Origin: Wurfbainia villosa
Lineage: Eukaryota > Streptophyta > Magnoliopsida > Zingiberales > Zingiberaceae
Assembly (NCBI GenBank): GCA_025175895.1
Contig: CM046003.1
Span: forward strand, 43,704,335-43,768,334
Reading direction: 5' to 3'
DNA: 64,000 nt
Under the pieces are notes generated by a model. It saw only the letters and a program-made list of their open reading frames with translations, was not told the origin of the DNA and searched no databases. Of this stretch, positions 24,946-37,031 are shown in pieces. The translations under genes and the position numbers were made by a program. How positions within the stretch are numbered: position 1 is the first letter of the stretch; each line of letters begins with the position of its first letter.

Positions 24946-25099
24946 TTGATCAAGTAATGAATTTTGAACCATAGCGCAAAATATAACTTGAAAAAGAAAG
25001 AGGCAAAGAAAGGATCAAATTGACCTTAATTTGATGACCCTTTAACTCAGGTAAAAAATCTGACGTTTGGGGCGAGTGGGTGCTTGGGGAAAAGGTGTA

Positions 25100-25740
25100 G
25101 TGCTTTGGGAGACCTACTCAGAAAGAGCTCAGGAAGAGCTCTGGAAGAGCTGCTCGGGAAGAGTTGCTTTGGGAAGATCTTGAGAAAAACTACTTAGGAA
25201 GAACTCGAAAAGAGCTACATGGGAAGAGCTCGGGAAGAGTTGCTAAGGAAGATCTAGGAAAAAGCTACTCAGGAAGTGCTCGAGAAGAGCTACTTCAGAA
25301 GAGCTCGGGAAAAGCTGCTTGGGAAGAGCTCAAGAAGAGTTGCTTGGGAAGAGCTTGGGAAGAGATACTAGGAAAGATCTTGGAAGATCTACTTAGGAAG
25401 AGTTGCTTGGGAAGAGCTCAGGAAGTCCTCGAGAAGAACTGCTTGGGAAGCTACTTGGGAAGCTGCTTGGGAAGAGCTCAGGAAGACCTCGAGAAGAACT
25501 GCTTGGGAAGCTGCTTGGGAAGAGCTCAAATAGAATTGCTTGTGAAGAGCTCGGAAAGAGCTACTCGGGAAGAGATGCTTTAGGAAGAGCTGCTTAGGAA
25601 GAGATCAGGAAGAGCTACTTGAAAAGATCTTAGGAAGAGCTACTCGTGAAAAGCTCAGGAAGAGCTACTCAGGAAGAGTTGCTTTAGGAAGAGCTTCTTA
25701 GGAAGATCTACTTGGGAATAACTCGGGGAGAACTTCTTCT
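25100..25740. repeat. Short-unit GGAAGAGCT array inside E4
   Basis: An irregular array has a basic unit of about 24-27 bp on the theme 'GGAAGAGCTCGGGAAGAGCTG'. It includes a duplicated larger block near 25410-25530. The strand asymmetry is marked: purine-rich on the plus strand. The reading frames over it are by-products of the repeat. Confidence 0.85.
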
Positions 25741-25896
25741 GAAGCTCAGAAATGCGCAAGTGCTCAAGCCTGAGACTATCCATCTGTATCCATCATTCTA
25801 GAGTAGGAAATTGATGCTCAAAATCCCTTTTTATCTTATTGTGTTGCATCTCCATCTCAATGCCCCAACTCAAAGGTTTTCATAGATGACACCAAA
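25741..25896 (-). other. E4 leader end with probable primer binding site
   Basis: Non-coding sequence. On the minus strand the last bases before the LTR (25876-25896, continued after E5 at 41746) read TTTTGGTGTCATCTATG. This is the position and style of a Ty3/gypsy primer binding site. The last five bases (CCAAA) are the E5 target duplication. Confidence 0.6.
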
Positions 25897-27263
25897 TGTT
25901 GGTGCAATCGGCCTAGGTCACCAATGACCGGACTCGAGTTTGACTCGATTAATATTTTGATGTTAGACAAAACATATGATATGTGTTTGTCATGGAAAGA
26001 CCAAGTGTGTAACCTTGGCCACGTAAGTCCAAGTGTGTAGCCTTGGCAGTGAAAGTCCAAGCATGGGACTTAGCAATTGGAAAGTCCAACATGGAGTTGG
26101 CAAGGGTAAGTCTAAGTGTGTAGCCTTGGCAGTAAAAGTCCAAGCATGGGGCTTGGCATTGGAAGACCAACATGGAGTTGGCAAGGGAAGACCAAGTGTG
26201 TAGCCTTGACCACGTAAGTCCAAGTGTGTAGCCTTGGCGGTGAAAGTCCAAGTCATGGGGACTTAGCATTTGGGATGTCTAAGGGGTGGTTTGGTAGCGT
26301 AAGGCCAAGCGGTAGTCTTGGAGCGTAAGTCCATATGTACCTTGGCAGTGTAGACATCGAGAGCATGACAATAGCCGAAGGAAGCACCTGGAGGCTAGCG
26401 TATGGATGAACAAGTCATGGATGACTTGGAGGGATCCACGCATGGATCAACAAGTCATGGATGACTTGGAGGGATCCGGTAGGTGCGAGGCTAGCAGAGG
26501 TAGCTAGAAGGCTTAGGTTTAGGCTAAGGGTCGTCTAGCAAGTATGAGGGTATCATACTTGGGTTAAACCTCATGGTCGATTTGACCGGGTGATGTACTA
26601 GTCGTATGACATAATGATCGCCAAGATTTGCGGGCGCCGATCGATAAGCTTCAACGATCGCCATGGATGACGATCGATTCTTGTCGGTCGAGGACGCGAG
26701 CATAGAATACTCCATAGCCAACTGATCAGTCGACTATGAGGTTGGCAGTTGGCTGATGGTAATGGACAGTCGATTGTCAGTGTATCCATTGGCTGGATGC
26801 CAATGTGGATTAGGTCGTTTTCTCACAACGGCTACAAGAGCAGTCGACTAGAGCCTTATGGTAGTCTATTGCTAGGCACGGAATCAGCTCGAGACAAGCA
26901 TAAAATGAGGAGCTTGGGGAGGATTTCCACAGTGATATTTGGGGTGATTTTGGAGGGGAATTGTTGTAGCATTCCAGACCTTCAAGAGAAAACCAAAGGA
27001 AGCAACAAGCAAGAGTTCAAAGCCATTTTTTGTAAAGTTTTCTTTATGTATTTCACTTTGTCTTTGTATTTTCTTATATATTTTTGTATTACTTTGTAAT
27101 TGCTTGTACGAGGTTTCTCCACCTCCGACTTGTTGTCGATAAGGAGTTTTATTAGTGGTGTGTTCATCACTAGAGCTCAATGAGCTCGCCCCATGGAGTA
27201 GGAACCCTAAGGTTTCGAACCACAAATATCGTGTGTCGTGTGCTGGTATTCTTGTTGTGTATT
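25897..27263 (+). repeat. E5 5' LTR, first part
   Basis: This is the first 1367 bp of the LTR, up to the E6 insertion. It starts TGTTGGTGCAATCGG like E3 and has the same 'AAGTCCAAGTGTG...CTTGGC' repeats. The rest of the LTR is at 36851-36974. Compared with 40243-41740, a palindrome-rich stretch near 26580-26720 differs noticeably. A weak TATA-like box (CATAAAAT) is near 26899. Confidence 0.88.
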
Positions 27264-29406
27264 TGTTAGTAATATATGAGAGATGTCCTAAGGCAATCGC
27301 CTTATGTTTGAACTATTTATATGATAAATGAAGATTCACTATTTGAGTATACATGTTTTCATGTATTTGATTAGATCTTAAACTCATTTACTGAATGTCC
27401 ACGATGCGATTCACAGCATGAGAGAATTTGTGATTGAATCACAACTAGTGATTATACTCCTTGGTGTATCCAAACAGCTGATTCTCACTGGCTGGAGATA
27501 TTGTGATGTTCGGAGTTAATCGTGGATGCTAGTTATGGTAACTAGTTCATTGGAGTGACCAGCTATAAGACTTCATATGGTTCTCTGCATATATAGATAT
27601 GTCAATAAAGTTTTTACTGCAGCTTAAGTGTAATGTTCCTTTGACTTGCGGTATTCGAGTCATCTTGATCATGAAGATTTATGCTTTGACATCTTAAGCA
27701 AGCATCTCTAAGGAGATATGGACCCGGGATGATTGGGTATAAGTTGAAGTGATCGAAGATATTTGAATAGCCTATAAAGGATTCACCACTCCTTGCGAGG
27801 AGATGTATACCCATGGCCTCTCGTCGGATTGTTACTAAAGTCTTTGGCCAAAGCATTACATATTTAGAGTAAAGTACTCTTGGATATATGTGCAGTAACT
27901 AGAATCCGTAGGACGAGAAAATGATACTTGAGCTAGGTGTGACGTAGTCAACCTAGTGGGGACTGATACTATAAACCATGTCCTGAACCAAGTGGGTATA
28001 AGATGAGTGAAAGAAATGGGGCACGATTCATTGTAGCTGCTGAAGGGTTTCAGAAATAGTTCTGGATCAACTGTTGATCTTTTCGGTTAATTGGGGATCA
28101 AGATGTACTACTAGGTGCAACTCATGATCATTCTATAATAAATGGTTAATTATAGATGGCCAACATAAACTGAGAACCTATTTGGTCACACGCACAACGA
28201 GCGTAATCCGAAGGATTTGAAACGAGCTTGAGAATGAGATTCTCAGATCGAGAGAAACTAGGTTTGGTTGGACCAAACAAGGAGCGAGCATGAAATCGTT
28301 TCAGTCGCAATGGAAGTGTGGATGGGCCGTGTCTTACGAAGACATAATGGATGAATCAAATTGGTTTGGTTCTAATCCAATGGTGAAGAATAAACCAAAA
28401 GGGTTTGGTTTGTTTTAAACGAATGAACCAAAGTTGGTTTGGTTCGTTTTAACTTAAAATAGACCAAATTGGTTTGATTTATTTTAACTTAAATTAATAG
28501 AGCGGGTTAACGGGTTTTTGGTTATGAACCAATGATCATTAGGAGAATTTGTTCTCTATAAAATAGGGCTTAAGGGTTTTGAGAAAGCCCTAACCTTAAT
28601 TTTGTCGCCCCCTCTCCCACTTCTCCTTGTGTAGTCGGCGCCCAACACCTTGTCGCCGCCCATCACTGCCCACCACCGCCCAAGCCTCTCCTGCTGGCGT
28701 CCAGCAGCTGCCGTCCTCCCTACTTGCCGACGTCTAGCTGCTGCCGGAGGAGCTCCGGTGATCTTCCTTGGCCCCGGCGACAAGGTGAGCATCTAGCTTT
28801 CCTTATTTGGCCGGCGCAAGTTCTCCACCAAAGCTGTCCAGTTTTCTGGACAGCTTGTTTCCTTCTTATCGGAGCATCATTTGGACGATGTTTGGAGCTC
28901 CGACAGTGGCTACCTTGCCGGGGATTCGATCTCCGATAATCCTCATAGGTGGAGGACGAAGGATTCGTCAAACGGTTGACGAATATCTCTCCGGAGAAGC
29001 GAGTTTTGGGGACTCGATTTTGATTCCGAATTTTGATTCGGATTGTGATCTTCTCTCAATCACATCGTCTTTGACATGAGGCTAGTGACTCGTATGAAGA
29101 TGAGGCTCGTGACTTTGTGAAGTCATCCCGAAGATACTCGGCGTGGATACAGATAGAGACGATTCTAGCGAGAGTCGCTCTGGTTGATGTCTTTCCCACT
29201 ATACGTGATACGCCAGGTATATATAGAATAATTTCCTTTTATTACAAAATTTGAAACTATGGTTATGTCTACACATGTTGTACTATGCATGTGTGTGGTG
29301 TGTGTGATGTAATAAATTAGATTTATTACTTTTTATTTTTTTCACTGTGCACATGTTTACGAAACATGTTCGAACACACACTGGCTGCGGTGCCAGAAAC
29401 CCAATA
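27264..29406 (+). repeat. E6 5' LTR
   Basis: This 2143-bp LTR has TATAAAAT at 28557-28564. A consensus-like splice donor CAAG|GTGAGC follows at 28781-28790, preserved in the other LTR. Compared with the 3' LTR it lacks about 100 bp near 27450 and has a short extra piece near 28315. Confidence 0.93.
28557..28564 (+). promoter_or_regulatory. E6 LTR core promoter (TATA box)
   Basis: TATAAAAT lies about 850 bp before the LTR end and is preserved at 36010-36017 in the other LTR. RNA polymerase II would start about 30 bp downstream, giving a long leader through the rest of the LTR. Confidence 0.6.
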
Positions 29407-30703
29407 GTGGTATCAGAGCCTAGGTTGTGTTTCGACATAATCATAAAATTATTTTGCGATAGTCGTAATTGTATTTATAGAAATTTTCTACTTTTGGAAA
29501 GTTAGAAGTATTTATCGAAATTTTTAATTTTGGAAAGTTTAGAAGTATTTATAGAAATCTTCTACATTTGGAAAGTTAGAAGTATTTATGGAAATTAACA
29601 TTTTCCATAAATAAAATATTTGATTAGATTTGGAAATTTATTTCCTAATTTAATCATGATTTGATTTGAGAATCAAATCTTAAATATATTTTATTTTCAT
29701 AAATAGTTTTGACAATTTAAGAAATTTGTTTTCTAAATTAAAATTGACTTTCCTTAATCAACACTTTCCACAAATAAAATATGTGATTAGATTTGGAAAT
29801 TTATTTCTTAATTTAATCATGATTTGATTTGGAGAATCAAATCTCAAACATATTTTATTTCCATAAATAGTTATGACATATAAGGAAATTTTGTACATGT
29901 CATAATTGTATTCCATGTAATTGCATTAGATGCATATCATTATGCCATACGTGTCGTGACATGTAGATGTATGTCATGTATGTCATGTCATGTAGATAAT
30001 AGTTATTTGCATGTAAAGAGGATGAGACATAAAAAACCCCTTACTCAATATTAAAGCCTACACCTTCCATTAATATGGTTAGAACCAGAGTTCCGTTTCT
30101 TATTTGGGTTGTTGGACTCTCTCCAAGCCCAGCTCGAACCCGAACATGTTCAAACCATGGAATAGTTTAATACTAATATGGTAAGAGTCAGAGGTCAATC
30201 GTTAGCTTTGGTTGTTGGACTCTCTCCAAGCCGGGCTAATTGGTTGAATGTACTCTAACCATATTAAAACTATGTCTTGATTAATGGGTTGGCTTTAACC
30301 TAGAGCATCGGCTTGTTGGACTCTCTCCAAGGTCGATGTGAAGGTAGGTGAAGTTGGGTGTTATGCATATGATGCATACTTGTTAATGAGTTAACAACCC
30401 GATGTATGTGTGAACATTTAATTAGTTGATAGCACATTGTGATAGTTGCATATATGTGATATGCAATCGGTATATTTGATACCTACCATCGTAGCTATGA
30501 ATGGCTTGTTGGACTCTCTCCAAGGTTGTTCATATCTATGATGGATATCAGCCCATTCGGAGATGGACCTACGATCTCCCGAAGTGATTTTGGGGTTTTT
30601 GAAATTCGGAAAAATGAATGGGATTTATGAATGTATATTGATGCATTTTAAATCATCTTTATCATATATGCTCATTTTGTATTTCTAGGTTAATCGATTG
30701 ATC
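29407..30703 (+). other. E6 leader with repeated stem-loop
   Basis: Non-coding leader with the tRNA-Met primer binding site at 29408-29420. The first part (29480-29880) repeats AT-rich phrases such as 'TTTGGAAAGTTAGAAG'. The second part has four identical copies of TTGGACTCTCTCCAA at 30112-30126, 30215-30229, 30316-30330 and 30509-30523. Each can fold as a 5-bp stem with a CTCTC loop. Confidence 0.8.
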
Positions 30704-33700
30704 ATGACGTCTTTGAATTTGTGCACTATTTTGGATTCAAACAAATTGACTGGGCCTAACTTCCTGGACTGACTTAGAAACTTGAAAATTATTCTCAAGG
30801 CAGAAAAGCTAGCGTATGTCCTTGAAGAGCCTCTTCCCAACCGTCCTAGGGACGATGCAACTCCAGACCAATTGTTGGCCTATCAGAAACATGTGGCAGA
30901 TTCTAAACTGGCGAGTTGCATCATGCTAGCTGCGATGGTACCTAAGCTGCAAAAGCAGCATGAGCATATGGATGCTAATACCATAGTCTTTCATCTTCAT
31001 GAGTTGTTTGATGAGCAAGCGAGATCCGAAAGGTTCGAAGTCTCCAGGCTCCTCTTCACCTCTAAGATGCAAGAAGGTTCATCTGTAGTGCAGTTTGTGC
31101 TAAAGATGAATGGGTACATCGAGCGACTGGCCACCCTCGGGTTTGTGATGGATCATGAATTAAGTATTGACTTAATTCTGCATTGTGTGTCCAAGAGTTT
31201 CTTGCAATTTATGATGAACTATCGGAAGAACAAATTAGAATCCACTATTCCTGATCTCCTCAATATACTGAAGACTGTGGAGCCTTCTGTGAAGCATGAG
31301 GAGAAGGCGGTTCTGTTAGTTGATTCCTCGAAGAAAGGTTCTAAGACAAAGGCAAAGGAACAGAAGAAAGGGAAGAATAAGAAGGCAGAACCAGCACAAA
31401 AGGGCACTTGCCATCATTATGGCAAGGAAGGCCACTAGTGAAGAAACTAAAAGATTTATCTTGAGTCCGTGAAAAAGAAGAAGGCATCCGATGCCCCATC
31501 CTCTTCAGGTATCTTCATTATTGATTGTCATTCTATTTCCTTAGACACTTGGGTATTGGATACTGGGTGTGGCTCACATATATGTAATGACATACAGGGG
31601 CTAAGGAATAGAAGAAGACTCGTCAGAGGGGAGTCAAATTTGTGAGTTGGCAATGGAGCAAAGGTTGCTGCGGTCACCATCGGAACTTATTTGCTGAAGC
31701 TCCCTAGTGGACAAGTCTTAGAACTGGACAATTGCTATTGTGTTCCTTCTCTAATAAAGAACATTGTTTCTATTTCCTGCTTAAATAGAAATGGTTACTA
31801 TTTGACGTTTAGTAACAATTATTGTTATATAACTTTGAATGGCGTACTTTATGGGACTGGAACCTTGAGCAATGGTATTTATACGTTGGAGATATCCAGT
31901 GACATTTTCAATATCGAAGCGAGCAACAAGCATGCTCGAAAGGATAATCAATTAGACTCCTACATGTGGCATTGTCATCTTGGCTATGCAAGCAAGAAAC
32001 ACATGTCTGAATTACACCGATGTGGAATTCTGGAATCGTTTGAATTGGATTCATACGATACATGCGAATCATGCTTAAAAGGCAAGATGACTAAGTTACC
32101 TTTTACAGGAAAAGGTGAACGAGTGGGTGAGTTGCTTGGTCTAATACATACTGATGTATGTGGACCTATGTCAACTCAAGCCTTAGGAGGTTATAGCTAC
32201 TTCATTACCTTCACCGATGATCACTCACGGTTTGAGTATGTGTTCTTGATGAAACACAAGTCTGAAGCCGTTGAAAGGTTCAAAGAATTAAGAAATGAAG
32301 TAGAGAAACAACTTGGCAAGAGTATTAAAATACTTCGATCGGATCGAGGTGGTGATACTTGAGTCAAGAGTTTCTAGATTATCTGAGGGATAATGGTATA
32401 TTGTCTCAATGGACTCCGCCGTATACACCACAACTTAATGGTGTATCTAAGAGGCGAAACCGAACCTTGTTGGACATGGTCAGGTCAATGATGAATCACG
32501 CGAATCTTCCCAAGTCCTTTTGGGGCTACGTACTTCAGACAGTTGTTTACTTGTTAAACAGAGTCCCGACCAAGGTAGTCTCTACTACTCCATATGAGAT
32601 ATGGGCTAGTAAGAAACCTCATTTATCTTACTTGAAGATATGGGGTTGTCCTGCTTATGTGAAGCGGACTGTGTCAGACAAATTGGATGCTAAGTCTGAT
32701 AAATGTCTATTTATTGGATACCCTAAGGAAATGAGGGGTTACCAATTCTATCATCCCTTGGAACAAAAGGCGTTTGTTTCAAGGAATGTTGTGTTTCTAG
32801 AGAAAGAGTTTCTCTTGCAAGAAAATAGTGGGAGTGTCATTGAGCTTGAGGAGGCTCGAGAGACTCAAATAGACATTGATGAGATACCTGATGAAGCACT
32901 ACAACCAATAACTCATCGTGATGAGCCATCGGCTGGACCTATTGAGACACCACATCTTCGTAGATCTGGTAGAACATGCAATATTCCTAAGAGATATGGA
33001 TTTCTCGTAAGTGAATCGAACGATGTGTTACTCATTGATGACCTGCTTACCAGTTATGAAGAAGTTCTAAAAAGTTCAGAAAGGGATAAGTGGCTTGAAG
33101 TCATGAAGTCGGAAATGGATTCCATGTATGAAAACCAAGTTTGGAACTTGGTTGACCCACCTGAAGGCATAAAGCCTATAGGGTGCAAGTGGGTTTTTAA
33201 GAAGAAAACCGACATGGATGGTAATGTGATTATCTATAAGGCTAGATTGGTGGCGAAAGGATATCGTCAAAAGAAAGGTGTTGATTATGACAAAACCTAT
33301 TCGCCTGTTGCTATGCTTAAATCCATTCGGATGCTCCTGACCATAGCGGCTCATTATGATTATGAGATATGACAGATGGATGTGAAAACAGTTTTCCTTA
33401 ATGGAAACCTACTTGAGGATGTGTATATGATACAACCTGAGGGTTTCACATCAGTTGATAAAACCAAGGTATGCAAATTGTAACGGTCCATATATGGACT
33501 GAAGCAAGCATCCAGGAGCTGGAATATCCATTTTGATGAGACAATCAAAAAGTTTGATTTCTCACAAAATCTAGACGAACCTTGTGTGTACAAGAAGGTT
33601 AGTGGGAGTGCAGTCGTGTTCCTAGTATTGTATGTCGATGACATATTACTTATAGGGAACGATGTTTCTATTTTATAATCGGTTAAGATTTGGTTGTCCA

Positions 33701-34611
33701 AGACATTCTCCATGAAAGACCTGGGAGAAGCAACCTACATCTTAGGGATTAAGATCTATAGAGATAGATCGAAACGGTTGCTTGGTCTTTCGCAGTCTAC
33801 ATATATAGACCGACTGCTAAAGAGGTTTAACATGTTGGAATCCAAGAAAGGTTTCCTTACCATCAGACATGGGATACACCTTTTGAAGTCTATGTATCCG
33901 TGCACAGAATACGAGAGGATTTGCATGAGTAAGATTCCCTATGCATCCGCAATAGGATCTATCATGTATGCTATGTTATGTACGAGGCCCAATGTATCGT
34001 ATGCTCTGAGTGTCACGAGCAGATACCAGTCAAATCCAGAAATGGATCATTGGGCGGCTGTTAAGACAATCCTTAAGTACTTGAGAAGAACTAAGGATGT
34101 GTTCCTAATATATGGAGAAGGGGACATGGTGATATGCGGGTATACGGATGCCAACTTCCAGACAGACAAGGATGATTCCAGGTCTCAGTCTAGGTACGTG
34201 TTCACCTTGAATGGGGGCGTAGTGAGTTGGAAAAGTTCCAAACAAGATACTATAGCGGATTCTACCACTGAGGCAGAATACATTGCAGCTTCGGAAGCAG
34301 CAAAGAAAGCGGTTTGGATCAAGAAGTTCATTTATGAACTTGGTGTGGTTCCAGCCATTGTTGAAGCAATACCGGTCTACTGCGACAACAATGGAGCAAT
34401 TGCATAGGCGAAAGAGCCCAGGTCTCATCAACGATCCAAACATGTGCTTCGCCGCTATCATTTGATCAAAGAGATCATTAGTAGGAAGGAAATACAAATC
34501 GAGAAGATCTGCACTGAAAGGAACTTAGCGGATCCTTTGACTAAGGCATTACCTCAAAGTAAGTTTGAGGGTCATGTTAGAGCTTATGGTATTGGATACC
34601 ATAGCGATTGA
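30704..34611 (+). pseudogene. E6 gag-pol polyprotein, broken
   Basis: Starts ATGACGTC at 30704 (MTSLNLCTILDSNK). Gag is UBN2-like with a stop at about 30770. The zinc knuckle reads CHHYGKEGH, then stop at 31436, so both the second cysteine and the end are lost. Protease DTGCGSH follows. Integrase has CESCLKGKM, HTDVCGPM and FTDDHSRF. A one-base deletion near 32355 shifts the frame, and the usual catalytic Glu in NGVAERRN is Lys here (NGVSKRRN). RT follows with MDVKT and YVDDILLIGND; stops at about 33370, 33481 and 33676. RNase H has GYTDANF and TTEAEYIAA; a stop at 34405 precedes its tail. The frame ends at 34611, 20 bp before the LTR. Confidence 0.93.
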
Positions 34612-34631
34612 CATTAGGCCAAGTGGGAGTT

Positions 34632-36850
34632 TGTTAGTAATATATGAGATATGTCCTAAGACAATCGCCTTATGTTTAAACCATTTATATGATAAATGAA
34701 GATTCACTATTTGAGTATACATGTTTTCATGTATTTGATTAGATCTTAAACTCATTTACTGAATGTCCACGATGCGATTCACAACATGAGAGAATTTATG
34801 ATTGGATCACAACTAGTGAGTATCTCTACATGTGTCATTGTGATGTATCAGAATTATCCCTAGTCGATGAATTGATGGATTTGGACACCATCAATTCTGT
34901 CGAGACTAGCACGATGTATACTCCTTGGTGTATCCAAACAGCTGATTCTCACTGGCTGGAGACATTGTGATGTCCGGAGTTAATCGTGGATGCTAGTTAT
35001 GGTAACTAGTTTATTGGAGTGACCAGTTGTAAGACTTCATATGGTTCTCTGCATATATAGATATGTCAATGAAGTTCTTACTGCATCTTAATTGTGATGT
35101 TCCTTTGACTTGCGGTATTCGAGTCATCTTGATCATGAGGACTTATGCTTTGACATCTTAAGCAAGCATCTCTGAGGAGATGTGGACCCGGGATGATTGG
35201 GTATAAGTCGAAGTGATCGAAGGTGTTTGAATAGCCTATAAAGGATTCACCACTCCTTGAGAGGAGATGTATACCCATGGCCTCTCGTCGGATTGTTACT
35301 AAAGTCTTTGGTCAAAGCATTACATGTTTAGAGTAAGGTACTCTTGGATACATGTGCAGTAACTAGAATCCGTAGGACGAGGAAATGATACTTGGGCTAG
35401 GTGTGACGTAGTCAACCTAGTGGGGACAAACACTATAGACCATGTCCTGAACCAAGTGGGTATAAGATGAGTGAAAGGAATGGGGCACGATTCATTGTAG
35501 CGACTGAAGGGTTTCAGAAATAGTTCTGGATCAACTGTTGATCTTTTCGGTTAATTGGGGATCATGATGTACTACTAGGTGTCACTCATGATCGTTCTAT
35601 AATTAATGGTTAATTATAGACGGCCAACATAGACTGAGAACCTATTTGGTCACACGCACAACGAGCGTAATCCGAAGGATTTAAAATGAGCTTGAGAATG
35701 AGATTCTCAGACCGAAAGAAACTAGGTTTGGTTGGACCAAACAAGAAGCGAGCATGAAATCATTTCAATCACAATGGAAGCGTTGTCTTACGAAGACATA
35801 ATGGATGAATCAAATTGGTTTGGTTCTAATCCAATGGTGAAGAATAAACCAAAAGGGTTTGGTTTGTTTTAAACGAATGAACCAAAGTTGGTTCGGTTCG
35901 TTTTAACTTAAAATAGATCAAATCAGTTTGGTTTATTTTAACTTAAATTAATGGAGTGGGTTAACGGGTTTTGGTTATGAACCAATAACCATTAGGAGAA
36001 TTTGTTCTCTATAAAATAGGGCTTAAGGGTTTTGAGAAATCCCTAACCCTAATCTTGCCGCCCCCTCTCCCTCTTCTCCTTGTGTAGTCGACGCCCAACA
36101 CCTTGCCGCCGCCCACCACTGCCCAAGCCTCTCCTACCGGCGTCCAACAGCTGTCGTCCTCCCCACTTGCCGGTGTCTACCTACTGCCGGAGGAGCTCCA
36201 GTGATCTTCCTTGGCCCCGGCAACAAGGTGAGCATCTAGCTTTCCTTATTTGGCCGACGCAAGTTCTCTACCAAAGATGTCTAATTTTTTGGACAGCTTG
36301 TTTCCTTCTTGTCGGAGCATCATTTGGACGAAGTTTGGAGCTCCGACAATGGCTACCTTGCCGGGGATTCGATCTCCAGTAATCCTCATAGGTGGAGGAC
36401 GAAGGGTTCGTCAAACGGTTGACGAATATCTCTCCGGAGAAGCGAGTTTTGGGGACTCGGTTTTGAATCCGAATTTTGATTCGGATTGTGATCTTCTCTC
36501 GATCACATCATCTTCGACACGAGGCTAGTGACTCGTACGAAGATGAGGCTCGTGACTTTGTGAAGTCATCCCGAAGATACTCGGTGTAGATATGGATAGA
36601 GGCAATTCTAGCGAGAGTCGCTCCAGTTGATGTCTTTCCCACTACACGTGATACGTCAGGTATACGTAGAATAATTTATTTTTATTGCAAAATTTGAAAC
36701 TACGGTTATGTCTACACATGTTGTACTATGCATGCGTGTGGTGTGTGTGATGTAATAAATTAGATTTATTACTTTTTTATTTCTTCCGCTGCGCACATGT
36801 TTATGGAACATGTTCGAACACACACTCGTCGTGGTGCCGAAAACCCAATA
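34632..36850 (+). repeat. E6 3' LTR
   Basis: This 2219-bp copy has TATAAAAT at 36010-36017 and a donor-like CAAG|GTGAGC at 36224-36233. It holds a block at about 34815-34920 that the 5' LTR lacks. It ends CCAATA, followed by GTATT. Confidence 0.93.
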
Positions 36851-36974
36851 GTATTTTCATTATTGTATACTCCGCTGCCCTAACAAGAATTGTAGAGACA
36901 AACAAACAATTTCCATCATGCATGATGATTAGGCTATTCAACCCCCCTTCTAGCCGGGCCATGATCCTCCAATA
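36851..36974 (+). repeat. E5 5' LTR, last part
   Basis: The remaining 3' end of the interrupted E5 LTR, including the duplicated GTATT. It matches the end of the E5 3' LTR (41617-41740). It ends CCAATA where the other copy has CCAACA. Confidence 0.9.
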
Positions 36975-37031
36975 AGTGGTATCAGAGTGAGGAGCTTACC
37001 GTTGGACTCATCGCCGTGATAAGGAACCAAA

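Larger units (their letters stand above)
27264..36850 (+). mobile_element. E6: Ty1/copia retrotransposon inserted in the E5 5' LTR
   Basis: LTRs 27264-29406 and 34632-36850 start TGTTAG and end CCAATA, so the terminal dinucleotides are TG...TA. The target duplication GTATT (27259-27263 and 36851-36855) is perfect, and the empty site is visible in the E5 3' LTR near 41615. The primer site TGGTATCAGAGCC begins at 29408; purine tract AAGTGGGAG lies just before 34632. The 9587-bp element has gag-pol in copia order on the plus strand, broken by stops and a frameshift. Confidence 0.95.

Noticed and set aside
25164..25583. 139-codon frame rich in GRAREELL-type repeats
   Set aside because: By-product of the GGAAGAGCT array.
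28556..29079. Short frames in the E6 LTR near 28556-29079 (and 36080-36528)
   Set aside because: They overlap in several frames and differ between the two LTRs; more likely a GC-rich leader than a gene.
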